A DNA stretch of 32,063 bases from Actinomycetota bacterium. GTDB taxonomy: Bacteria > Actinomycetota > Actinomycetes > Nanopelagicales > Nanopelagicaceae. The translations under genes were made by a program, and so were the position numbers. The stretch is taken from positions 1-32,063 of the forward strand of contig WLMD01000003.1 in NCBI GenBank assembly GCA_009700405.1, given 5' to 3'. Below the pieces are notes generated by a model, which was not told the origin of the DNA, did not search any database, and worked only from the letters and a program-made list of their open reading frames with translations. Of the stretch, positions 19,385 to 28,074 are shown piece after piece; positions within the stretch are counted from its first letter, which is position 1; each line of letters starts with the position of its first letter.

Positions 19385-20157
19385 CTAGGGTCGCGATAGA
19401 TCTTAGGCTCGATAATTGGAACCCAAGCATCCATCTCTGCACGATCTGGAGTCTCATAACCAAGCGCATTACTTACACCCCAATTTTGGCGCTGGCGAAT
19501 ATCTGAAAGAAGTTCGGCATAACGAAGAGGTGCAATGATGGCATCGATAACCGGTACTCCAAGTTCGTCTTGAACTTTCTTGTAGAAACCAAACTCAATC
19601 GTGCAACCTAGGACGATTACATCGGCTCCATCTTCTTTGACCGCTTTGCGTGCTTCTTCAAGAATGCGTTCTTCAGTGCACGCAGGATCTTTTTGGAATT
19701 CATTAACAGTCATTTCAAGGACGCGGAATGAGGCTAAACGTTCTGCGAAACCGTACTTAGTAACATTTTCATGCATCTCTGGAATCCACTTGGAGCGACC
19801 AACGAGAATCGAAACTCTCTCACCTAATGTGTTAGCGATATGAAGGCAGGCTTCAGCAGGAGCAGTCACGGCCATCTTCGATGTAACTTCGCGAGCGGCG
19901 CGTAGGAAGGGATCATAAAAACATCCGATGACGGCTGCGTCATAACCATTTTCTTCGCCCCATCGCACAGCTCCGATTGTTGGACCGGCAGCGACCATTT
20001 CGTATGCGTTGTACTCAAGATGTTGCATATGAACATCACGAAGTGAACACACATCAATTCGAGTATCGGGAAATGCCTCATCGCGGAGGGCGTCACTGAT
20101 TGGCTTGTCATATGAGTCAGTACCAACTGGGTTAATCCATAGAAGGCGACGGGACAT
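19378..20157 (-). CDS. Aspartate/glutamate/hydantoin racemase family protein
   Basis: Preferred start MSRRLLWINPVGTDSYDKPISDAL (RBS AAGGAGAAAGAAA before ATG 20157; the ORF track starts upstream at 20205); AAVIGCFYDPFLRAAREV, ADVIVLGCTIEFGF (two catalytic-type Cys motifs). Confidence 0.88.
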   Translation of the reverse strand: MSRRLLWINPVGTDSYDKPISDALRDEAFPDTRIDVCSLRDVHMQHLEYNAYEMVAAGPTIGAVRWGEENGYDAAVIGCFYDPFLRAAREVTSKMAVTAPAEACLHIANTLGERVSILVGRSKWIPEMHENVTKYGFAERLASFRVLEMTVNEFQKDPACTEERILEEARKAVKEDGADVIVLGCTIEFGFYKKVQDELGVPVIDAIIAPLRYAELLSDIRQRQNWGVSNALGYETPDRAEMDAWVPIIEPKIYRDPRG

Positions 20158-20208
20158 TTTCTTTCTCCTTGGCTCGAACGAGTGATTCTTGGGAAAGGTT
20201 CTCACTTT

Positions 20209-20238
20209 TGTGCAGAAATGCAGTGGCTATTCTGCACA
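20209..20238. promoter_or_regulatory. Operator-like inverted repeat TGTGCAGAA-N12-TTCTGCACA
   Basis: Perfect 9-bp arms in the divergent intergenic region; a further half-site-like TTCTGTGCA lies at 20252-20260. Confidence 0.45.
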
Positions 20239-20285
20239 TTGGTTGAGAGGTTTCTGTGCAATTAGCCCCGCGAGGAGTAGCCCTC

Positions 20286-20310
20286 TTGCCCTAAGGTACG
20301 CCTAGGGCAA
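20286..20310. promoter_or_regulatory. Operator-like inverted repeat TTGCCCTA-N9-TAGGGCAA
   Basis: Perfect 8-bp arms, 45 bp upstream of the sugar-type SBP gene. Confidence 0.45.
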
Positions 20311-20355
20311 ATAGGCCCATAGACGCTACTTCAGGGTGGCGAAAAAGGAGAAGAG

Positions 20356-21372
20356 ATGTCAGCACCTATATCTTCCCGACGGGGCACCAAAGTTGTCGCA
20401 GTTGCCGCGCTCGGTCTATCACTACTTGCAACCGGATTGGTCTCGAACTCGAGCGCATCCGCTGCAACGCAAACACAGATCGCATATCTATCAGCAAGTT
20501 CTGCAAACACATGGCTACAAGCTTCACGTGTTCAAATGGACAAAGTTGCCAAGGTATACGGAATGAAGATCACTGAATTCGATGCACAGTTCAAGCCAGG
20601 TGAGCAAGCAAAGCAAATTCAAGACATCATCGCCTCAGGCAAGTACAAGGGAATCATCATTGCTTCAGTTGATGGTGCTGGAATTATTCCTTCACTTCAG
20701 GCTGCAATTGCAAAGGGAATCAAAGTTGGTATTTTGAATCAGGTAGTTGGTACAGCTCTTGATACTGCAAAGCCACAATTTGCTGGTCCATCAGTAGTTG
20801 TCATGGTTCCACCAAAGGTTTCTGGTGAGCGCATTGGCAAGTTAACTCTTGCAGCGTGCAAAGGAAAGACAACATGCAAGGTTGTTTACTTCTACGGAAT
20901 CAAGGGTATTCCTCTAGATAACGCAATCAAGCAGGGCTTCGATGCAACTATTGCTTCAAACCCAGGAATTAAGATTGTTGCTGAAGGAGAAGGCAAGTAC
21001 GGCGGACCTGATGTTGCTCAAAAGGGAATGCAAGATATCTTGGCTTCAACACCTAGCTTTGATGTTGTTGTCGGAGCAGACCAGTCAATTCAAGGCGTAG
21101 TCCTTGCATTGACAGATGCCAACAAGTTGGGTGCAAAGTTGATCGGCTTCGGCGGATCAAAGGCAGCAATCAATGGCATTAAGTCTGGTGTTTGGTTCGC
21201 AGATCTATTCGGCGCTCCAGGAACTGAAGGCAAGCTCGTTATGCGTGGAATGGCTGATGCAATTCGCTCAGGCAAAGTTACAGGCGGAATTGATCCAGGA
21301 TCAAAGATGCGTGATAACGGACTCGTAACAGCTGCAAACGTTGCTAGATTCACTCCAGAGTGGAATGGCTAA
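20356..21372 (+). CDS. Sugar-type ABC transporter substrate-binding protein (periplasmic-binding protein, RbsB-like)
   Basis: 338 aa; RBS AAGGAGAAG; signal peptide; TQIAYLSASSANTWLQASRVQMDKVAKVYGMKITEFDAQFKPGEQAKQIQDIIASGKYKGIIIASVDG; followed by ATPase and permease genes. Confidence 0.92.
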   Translation: MSAPISSRRGTKVVAVAALGLSLLATGLVSNSSASAATQTQIAYLSASSANTWLQASRVQMDKVAKVYGMKITEFDAQFKPGEQAKQIQDIIASGKYKGIIIASVDGAGIIPSLQAAIAKGIKVGILNQVVGTALDTAKPQFAGPSVVVMVPPKVSGERIGKLTLAACKGKTTCKVVYFYGIKGIPLDNAIKQGFDATIASNPGIKIVAEGEGKYGGPDVAQKGMQDILASTPSFDVVVGADQSIQGVVLALTDANKLGAKLIGFGGSKAAINGIKSGVWFADLFGAPGTEGKLVMRGMADAIRSGKVTGGIDPGSKMRDNGLVTAANVARFTPEWNG

Positions 21373-21431
21373 TATTATTTAGCCAAGCAATCACCCAATT
21401 ACGGGACTAGTTAGAAGGGTGGCATCAAAGC

Positions 21432-22925
21432 GTGTTAATTGAAATTAACAATATTTCAAAGCGCTTTGGTGCCACTCTTGCTTTACATGCAGTATCAGCC
21501 ACTTTTGAATCAGGTCAGGTTTACTCACTGGTTGGCGAAAATGGCGCAGGAAAATCAACGCTAGGAAAGATTATTGCTGGTGTGTATCAACCCAGCGAAG
21601 GTGCACTACTTTTTGATGGCGCGGAAGTTAATTTTCAGTCTCCAGCAGAGGCACTAGATCGCGGAGTCACAATCATTGCTCAAGAATTATCGCTTATTCC
21701 CGCTAAATCTGTTATCGAAAACGTATTCCTAGGTATAGAAAGTTCAGTCGGACCATTTGTTAATTCAGCTCAGGATAAAGTTAGATTTAAGAGCCTCGTC
21801 GAAGAGACCCATATTTTCCTTGACCCCAATTCTGTGGTGAGTGCTCTTCGTACTGGTGATCAACAAAAGGTCGAAATCTTACGTGCGCTAGCCAGAAATG
21901 CTCAAGTGATTGTTATGGATGAACCGACCGCGCGCCTTTCAGCGTCAGAAACTCAGAATCTGAAATCGCTAATATTGAAATTAAAAAGTCAAGGCAAAAC
22001 AATTATTTTCATTTCGCACTTCTTAACTGACGTTCTAGATATTTCTGATCATATTGTGATTATGCGCGACGGAAATATTATCCGTATTTCTAATCCAGGT
22101 GTAGAGACTCATGATTCATTAGTTGAGGCTATGACTGGCGCAAAGATCGGATCAACTTTTCCACCAAAGCGGGGGAGTGCCACAGATAAGAAAGTGATTC
22201 TCCAGGTAAATAATCTTTCACGAAGTGGAGTCTTTTCTGACATCTCCTTCAACGTTAGCGAAGGCGAGATTGTTGTCCTTGCAGGATTAGTGGGATCGGG
22301 TCGCACAGAGGTTGCACGAGCGATATTCGGCGCTGACCCTCATACGACTGGCGAGGTAAAGATCAATGGAAAAGTTGTCCATCTAAAGTCTCCAGCAGAT
22401 GCAATTGCTGCCGGGATTGCCATGATTCCTGAGTCCCGAAAAGATCAAGGAATTATTCCTACGAGACCTTTAAGAGACAACATTTCCTTACCTCATCTGA
22501 ATTTACTTTCAATCTTTGGATTCATTAAGAGAACAAGTGAAAATAGTTTGGTTCAGAGGTTCATTTCATCTTGCGGTGTGAGGGCATCTGGATTGATGAT
22601 TGCAATGACCAATCTTTCGGGAGGCAACCAACAAAAAGCGCTCTTTGCTCGGAGTCTTGCAGGGGGCCCTATTCTCTTCATTGCCGATGAACCAACACGT
22701 GGCGTGGATGTTGGATCAAAGCGAGCTATCTATCAATTGATTTCTGAGCAGGCTGATAACAATCTGGCAATCTTGATCATTTCCTCCGAACTGGACGAGG
22801 TAGTGGGCTTAGCTGATCGGGTATTGGTAATGCGTCAAGGAAGAATCGTTAAAGAACTAAGCGGCACAGAAGTAAACGAGAACTCCGTAGTTGCAGCAGC
22901 ATTCATAGAGATGGGAAGCAAATGA
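21432..22925 (+). CDS. Sugar-type ABC transporter ATP-binding protein, duplicated ABC domains (RbsA/MglA-like)
   Basis: 497 aa, GTG start; GENGAGKSTLGKIIAGVYQPSEG, VIVMDEPTARLSASE, second half MIPESRKDQGIIPTRPLRDNISL, NLSGGNQQKALFARSL, ADEPTRGVDVGSKRAIYQLI. Confidence 0.95.
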   Translation: MLIEINNISKRFGATLALHAVSATFESGQVYSLVGENGAGKSTLGKIIAGVYQPSEGALLFDGAEVNFQSPAEALDRGVTIIAQELSLIPAKSVIENVFLGIESSVGPFVNSAQDKVRFKSLVEETHIFLDPNSVVSALRTGDQQKVEILRALARNAQVIVMDEPTARLSASETQNLKSLILKLKSQGKTIIFISHFLTDVLDISDHIVIMRDGNIIRISNPGVETHDSLVEAMTGAKIGSTFPPKRGSATDKKVILQVNNLSRSGVFSDISFNVSEGEIVVLAGLVGSGRTEVARAIFGADPHTTGEVKINGKVVHLKSPADAIAAGIAMIPESRKDQGIIPTRPLRDNISLPHLNLLSIFGFIKRTSENSLVQRFISSCGVRASGLMIAMTNLSGGNQQKALFARSLAGGPILFIADEPTRGVDVGSKRAIYQLISEQADNNLAILIISSELDEVVGLADRVLVMRQGRIVKELSGTEVNENSVVAAAFIEMGSK

Positions 22926-23893
22926 CAGCCACAGATACAACTGTTGAGGCCAAGAAATTTGATATCAAAGGCCTTGCAAACAGGTATGCAATCATTTGGG
23001 CGACGTTGGTGGTATTTGTCTTGCTTTCGGTCACGACTGACAACTTTCTATCAGTAGAGAACCTGCGAAACATCCTTGATCAGCAAGCCTTCGTTCTCAT
23101 TATTGCTGCATTTGCCACCATCGTTATTATCTCAGGTGGCTTTGATGTGAGCCTTGGAGCGACGTACATTCTGGCCCCAATTGTCGGCATGAAGGTCGAG
23201 AACTCGACAGGCAATCTCCTTTGGATGCTTCTAGCTGGCGCAGCTGTTGGATTAGCGTGTGGTCTCATCAACGGATTTATTATTGCCTACGCGAAAATCA
23301 ACTCATTTATTGCCACACTTGCTACTTCTTTCATCATTTTCGGAGTGGCCTATTTAGTCAGCAATGGCACTATTCAAACTCTTAGCAATATGAATCTACG
23401 TAAATTCGTTACCACGAGGGTCTTTGGCATCACTTCAGCAACTATTTATGGAGTGCTCTTTATTATTGTGGCCGCAGTCCTCGTTGAGCGCATGAAATTT
23501 GGCAGATACGTTTTCGCCGTGGGTGGAAATCTAGAAGCTGCGCGATTGGCTGGAGTAAGAGTTGCCAAGGTTCAAATCATTTGCTTCACACTAGGTGGAT
23601 TTGCCGCAGGTTTAGCAGGAACTTTGAACTGCATTCGCACAACCTCTGCTCAAGCCTCTGATGACTTCAGCGTTATTTTCGCAGTCATCGCAGCAATTGT
23701 TGTAGGCGGAACCTCTATTGCTGGTGGATCTGGCGCAATTTGGAGAAGTTTCGTCGGAGTCTTCTTTATTGCCATCTTGGTAAACGGCTTTAACCTCAAC
23801 GGCATTGACCCTATCTACCAACGCATTATTCAAGGCGTCGTTATTTTGCTAGCCGTCGGTGCGGATGCGTTTAGTAGATCCAATAAAGATTAG
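22922..23893 (+). CDS. Sugar-type ABC transporter permease (RbsC-like)
   Basis: 323 aa hydrophobic; FATIVIISGGFDVSLGATYILAPIV, GRYVFAVGGNLEAARLAGVRVAKVQIICFTLGGFAAGLAG, VVGGTSIAGGSGAIWRSFVGVFFIAILVNGFNL; ATGA overlap with the ATPase gene. Confidence 0.94.
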   Translation: MTATDTTVEAKKFDIKGLANRYAIIWATLVVFVLLSVTTDNFLSVENLRNILDQQAFVLIIAAFATIVIISGGFDVSLGATYILAPIVGMKVENSTGNLLWMLLAGAAVGLACGLINGFIIAYAKINSFIATLATSFIIFGVAYLVSNGTIQTLSNMNLRKFVTTRVFGITSATIYGVLFIIVAAVLVERMKFGRYVFAVGGNLEAARLAGVRVAKVQIICFTLGGFAAGLAGTLNCIRTTSAQASDDFSVIFAVIAAIVVGGTSIAGGSGAIWRSFVGVFFIAILVNGFNLNGIDPIYQRIIQGVVILLAVGADAFSRSNKD

Positions 23894-23906
23894 TTAGGCA
23901 AAAGAT

Positions 23907-24674
23907 CTACATGCGTAAGTACGAAGCTCCATTGAAATCAAGCACTGCTCCGCTAGCCCACTCACTATCGGGAGATGCAAGGAAGTAAACAGCCTTCGCC
24001 AATTCGGCAGGTGCGGCTACGCGATTGAATGGACTTTGCGCACGAATCCCATCACCTTCAGGACCATCGAGTAGATGTTGCGCCATCTCTGTTTCAACAA
24101 AGCCCGGCGCCAAAGTTGTTACTCCAATATGCATTGGCGCCAAGGCTTTAGCGATGGATTGCCCAAAAGCAACGATGGCTGCTTTAGATGCACCGTAGGC
24201 AGGGCTAAGAGGTTCACCTCGGAATGCACCGCGCGAACCAATATTTACGATTCGAGATGTTCCATTCTTGGGCATATGTTGAAACGCACACCACGTGATG
24301 TTCGCTGCTCCAACGAGATTAACCCCCAAAGTATCCGACCACGCTTGTTGCCACTTCTCATACGTTGAACTCTCGATGGGATGATCAAAGAAAACACCCG
24401 CATTGTTGATGAGGACGTCAATCTTTCCAAATTCCTTTGCCACATCATCAACCATGGTCTTGATTGCTTTGGGATCGCGCAGATCTGCTTGCGCAATGAT
24501 GTGCCCTTGGCCATTTAATGAATCTGCAACGCCCTGTGCATCGTGCGAAGATGAAACGTAATGAATAGCTATGCGGTCACCAGCGGCTGCAAATTCGCGA
24601 GCAATCGCTGCTCCGATGCCGCGTGAACCACCAGTGATAAGAACCGTGCGCCTAGTCTCATTAGTCATAGGCAT
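23907..24674 (-). CDS. SDR family oxidoreductase (3-oxoacyl-ACP reductase-like)
   Basis: 255 aa; TGGSRGIGAAIAREFA, INNAGVFFD, YGASKAAIVAFGQSIAKAL, PGFVETEMA. Confidence 0.93.
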   Translation of the reverse strand: MPMTNETRRTVLITGGSRGIGAAIAREFAAAGDRIAIHYVSSSHDAQGVADSLNGQGHIIAQADLRDPKAIKTMVDDVAKEFGKIDVLINNAGVFFDHPIESSTYEKWQQAWSDTLGVNLVGAANITWCAFQHMPKNGTSRIVNIGSRGAFRGEPLSPAYGASKAAIVAFGQSIAKALAPMHIGVTTLAPGFVETEMAQHLLDGPEGDGIRAQSPFNRVAAPAELAKAVYFLASPDSEWASGAVLDFNGASYLRM

Positions 24675-24809
24675 ACTGTAGGTCAGGAACCGTTAAAACA
24701 TGAAAGTTCCTTGAGATCTGTCTTTGGATGCAGAGCGGATCCTAAAAACGTGCCTCAAAATAATCGGCGCGTCATCTATTTTTTCACTCTCATAAGTCAT
24801 GATTGGCGG

Positions 24810-26279
24810 ATGCGCAAATCCTTCGCACTTCTATTAGCCGCCACTGCAATCATTGGGCTGACCTTAGGGGTGGCTAACGCTGCGGCCCCTGTTGTAGGAA
24901 AAAAATGCTCCAAGGCAGGACTCAGTGCAAAAGTCGCTGGAGACAGATTTACTTGCACCAAATCAGGCAAGAAATTGATATGGAAGAAGGTTATTCCTGC
25001 AGTAGTTAAGGCAGTGCCTTCGCCTTCTCCTACTCAAACCATGGATCCTGCACCAATAATTGTTGCCCCATCTGCCCCTCCTGAGCCGACGCAAACCCCG
25101 AAACCTTCCATTTTCGCTAACCAGAGTGCATTAACTCGGTTCATTAGTCTTGCGCAAGCTGCACGTGCAAATGCAACGAACAAGTTACCCATTCTTGATA
25201 CCAGTGGCGCGGTAACTATCAATCAAGTTGCAGGCCAGGGCTTGCCGCTATTCGTTAAAGCTAGTACGACTGACCGTTTCACTTTTCTTGGGCCCACGCC
25301 GTTGGTTGAGACAGACCCAACTAGAACGGGGGCTGTATCTCAAATCACCAAGGACCATCGAATGGTCTACCAAGCCCGAGACGACCTTCCACCGTGGGCC
25401 GTTGCCTTTACTATTTCAACTACCGATTCGCTCGGGCGTTTTGTCGTGGAAACAAGCGGAATGAATGGCTCGAGGTTGCCGCAGTATTCATGGCGATTGG
25501 TTTACAAGACTTCAACGGGGCCATGGATGTACCAAAGTATTGCCGGACTTTCGCGTCCTAATGATGATGCACACCATTTTGACGAGGTGTCATTAGGCGC
25601 ACCTGGTTCTTTTTCGATCCGACTGGAATTTGAAGCAACGACTAGTTTCTATGGCATTGGGCTTTCGGATGTCACCTCCACTATCTCTACGCTAACTTCC
25701 AACGCATCTCCACGAGTAGCAATACTGGGAGACTCTTGGGTATCTCCGGAATTTAACGAAACTGGACCTGTCCACGTTTGGGACGCTTTTACGGGGGCTT
25801 TAACGTGGATAACTGGCTGGAATGTTATATCTGCAGGAGTCGCCGGACAGGGTTATTTACAACCAGCCCGGGGTGGAACTGAAACCTACAAGGATCGAGT
25901 AGTCCGAGATCTTGTTCCGCAGAATCCAGATGTGATTATATTTACCGGTTCTCCAAATGATCCTTGGGGTCCTGGCAAATTTACAGATGAACAAATTGCG
26001 GCTGAAATGGGGCGCGATATTAAACTAGTTCAGGAAGCAAATCCAGATATTCTTATTATTGTTTGTTCGCCGTTTCAAACAGACCCGCATCAAGCATCGT
26101 TGATGCGAAAGGAAGCGGCTTCACTGGGCGTATCAATTATTGACTTTGCAACCCCTGCGCTCTTTGATGAAAATAATAATGCGCAACGTCAATTAGTAGA
26201 TGGTCACCCAACCAGACTGGGTAGTGCCTATATTGCGAATGAGATGCTGAAAAGGATTGCGGGACTAAACTCGAAATGA
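24810..26279 (+). CDS. Secreted SGNH/GDSL-type hydrolase, paralogue A
   Basis: Preferred start MRKSFALLLAATAIIGLTLGVANAA (ORF track opens at 24711; an in-frame GTG also exists near 24750). Two-Cys module KKCSKAGLSAKVAGDRFTCTKSGKKLIWKK, Pro-rich linker, then VAILGDSWVSPEFNE, DVIIFTGSPNDP and DGHPTRLG motifs. Confidence 0.8.
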   Translation: MRKSFALLLAATAIIGLTLGVANAAAPVVGKKCSKAGLSAKVAGDRFTCTKSGKKLIWKKVIPAVVKAVPSPSPTQTMDPAPIIVAPSAPPEPTQTPKPSIFANQSALTRFISLAQAARANATNKLPILDTSGAVTINQVAGQGLPLFVKASTTDRFTFLGPTPLVETDPTRTGAVSQITKDHRMVYQARDDLPPWAVAFTISTTDSLGRFVVETSGMNGSRLPQYSWRLVYKTSTGPWMYQSIAGLSRPNDDAHHFDEVSLGAPGSFSIRLEFEATTSFYGIGLSDVTSTISTLTSNASPRVAILGDSWVSPEFNETGPVHVWDAFTGALTWITGWNVISAGVAGQGYLQPARGGTETYKDRVVRDLVPQNPDVIIFTGSPNDPWGPGKFTDEQIAAEMGRDIKLVQEANPDILIIVCSPFQTDPHQASLMRKEAASLGVSIIDFATPALFDENNNAQRQLVDGHPTRLGSAYIANEMLKRIAGLNSK

Positions 26280-26319
26280 ACAGATAAATCAAAGCCCGTC
26301 ATCCCAAGTTATTCGCTAA

Positions 26320-26431
26320 ATCTACGGAGAGGGAGATAGAAATACGCGAGGTCTCACTAGTTGCATGTCTCCTTTTACTTATCCGTCAGCGTGTTTTAAC
26401 TGTCTCTGGATCCCAGAAAAATGCCTCAAAA
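26320..26431 (+). pseudogene. Decayed leader hairpin plus signal-peptide-like gene start lacking an ATG
   Basis: ATCTACGGAGAGGGAGAT-agaa-ATA replaces ATCTACGGAGAGGTAGAT-N4-ATG seen at 28053 and 30345. The frame after ATA reads (I)REVSLVACLLLLIRQRVLTVSGSQKNASK then stop. Confidence 0.5.
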
Positions 26432-26480
26432 TAATCGGCGCGTCATCTATTTTTTCACTCTCATAAGTCATGATTGGCGG

Positions 26481-27953
26481 ATGCGCAAATCCTTTGCACT
26501 TCTATTAGCCGCCACTGTAATCATTGGGCTGACCTTAGGGGTGGCTAACGCTGCCGCCCCTGTTGTAGGAAAAAAATGCTCCAAGGCAGGACTCAGTGCA
26601 AAAGTCGCAGGAGACAGATTTACCTGCACCAAATCAGGCAAGAAATTGATATGGAAGAAGGTTATTCCTGCAGTAATTAAGGCAGCGCCTTCGCCTTCGC
26701 CTACTCAAACTATGGATCCTGCGGCAGCAACTGTTGCCCCATCTGCCCCATCTGCCCCATCTGCCCCTCCTGAGCCCACTCAAACTCCAGCAGTTGCAGA
26801 GATCATGACGCCAATTACCTTGTCATCATTTGTGAGTTTGGCGCAATCTGCAATGGCTAATTCTGAAAATGCAATACCAATATTGGATACAGCGAATACA
26901 GTTCAAGTTCTAGAAGTTAAGAAAAATGAACTTCCTAATTTTCTTTTCGCTGATACAGTCCAGAAATTTTCCTTTTTTGGGCCAACGCCGTTAGTGGAGA
27001 AAGATTCGAGTCGCCTCCATGGCCTTTCATTAGTGAGTGCAGATGGTCGTAAGGTGTATCAATCCGACAGTGCAATCCCACCCTGGGGTGTTGGTTTTGA
27101 TTTCACTTCGGATGATCCCAAGGGTCGATTTATTGTTGAGACAAGTGCAACAGATAACTCTGGTACCTATTCCTGGCGCCTTGCCTATAAATCGGCAACA
27201 GGACCGTGGAAATATCAAAGTGTTAATGGAATCTCCCATAAGAATGATAATGAAAAGTTCTTCGATGAAGTCACACTAGGAGAAGCAGGGAAATTTTCAA
27301 TACGACTCGAATTTGAAGCTAAGACAACTTTCTATGGCCTAGGTCTGGCCGATAAGGCTGCATCAGTTACACCGCTACTTAAATCTTCTGCAGTGCGAGT
27401 GTTAATTGTTGGAGATTCATGGGTATGGCCATCATTTAACGAGTCAGGTCCGGTTCATGTATGGGACGCATACCCTGGCGCTCTTTCTTGGCTCTCCGGT
27501 TGGAATGTAATTTCTGCCGGAGTACGTGGCCAAGGTTATTTATCAGTTGCTGCAGATGAAACATATAAGGACCGAGTTGTTCGAGATGTCATTCCGCAGC
27601 ACCCGGCCGTGGTTATCTTCACTGGTTCATCAAATGATCACTTATTCGCAGATCAACAAATTGCTGAGGAAATGGGTCGAGATATTCAAGCGCTGCAAAA
27701 AGCTGATCCAGGTGTTTTGATTATTGTTTGTTCGCCATATGCAACTGGTGGGGATCAAAAAGCCCCGGGGCAGAGTAAGGCAATGAAGGCTGAGGCAAAT
27801 CGCATTGGAGTCCCTTACATCGACTTTATTAATCTGCCGCTCTTTGATCAGAGCAATAATGGGCAAGGACAACTATCGCAGGGCCATCCCACAAGACTGG
27901 GAAGCTCTTATATTGCACGTGCGCTACTCAAGGAACTTGCAGCTGTTAAGTAA
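26481..27953 (+). CDS. Secreted SGNH/GDSL-type hydrolase, paralogue B
   Basis: Preferred start MRKSFALLLAATVIIGLTLGVANAA (ORF track opens at ATG 26421). Same N-terminal module as paralogue A; VLIVGDSWVWPSFNESGPVHVWDAYPGALSWLSGWNVISAGVRGQGYL, AVVIFTGSSNDH, QGHPTRLGSSYIA. Confidence 0.8.
   Translation: MRKSFALLLAATVIIGLTLGVANAAAPVVGKKCSKAGLSAKVAGDRFTCTKSGKKLIWKKVIPAVIKAAPSPSPTQTMDPAAATVAPSAPSAPSAPPEPTQTPAVAEIMTPITLSSFVSLAQSAMANSENAIPILDTANTVQVLEVKKNELPNFLFADTVQKFSFFGPTPLVEKDSSRLHGLSLVSADGRKVYQSDSAIPPWGVGFDFTSDDPKGRFIVETSATDNSGTYSWRLAYKSATGPWKYQSVNGISHKNDNEKFFDEVTLGEAGKFSIRLEFEAKTTFYGLGLADKAASVTPLLKSSAVRVLIVGDSWVWPSFNESGPVHVWDAYPGALSWLSGWNVISAGVRGQGYLSVAADETYKDRVVRDVIPQHPAVVIFTGSSNDHLFADQQIAEEMGRDIQALQKADPGVLIIVCSPYATGGDQKAPGQSKAMKAEANRIGVPYIDFINLPLFDQSNNGQGQLSQGHPTRLGSSYIARALLKELAAVK
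26735..26767 (+). repeat. In-frame 9-bp tandem repeat (CCATCTGCC-type), about 3 units, encoding APSAPSAPSAP linker
   Basis: gccccatctgccccatctgccccatctgcccc in paralogue B; paralogue A has one unit at the same position (25065-25080). Confidence 0.85.
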
Positions 27954-28032
27954 ATGGAATCGAAAGGTTTGCGCAATTTATGGCCGTAGTTGCGCGCATT
28001 TGGTGATTTCAAGTTACTGTCCTCCTAGGGAA

Positions 28033-28070
28033 ATCCCGTCACGGGATACTGAATCTACGGAGAGGTAGAT
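28033..28070 (+). promoter_or_regulatory. Two-hairpin 5' leader with SD in loop of second hairpin
   Basis: Hairpin 1 ATCCCG-TCA-CGGGAT (28033-28047); hairpin 2 ATCTAC-GGAGAG-GTAGAT (28053-28070); ATG at 28075. Confidence 0.7.
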
Positions 28071-28074
28071 TTCG

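Noticed and set aside
21367-21384. Hairpin GGCTAA-TATTAT-TTAGCC at SBP stop codon
   Set aside because: Only 6 bp with A/T-rich stem and no U-tract; too weak to call a terminator.
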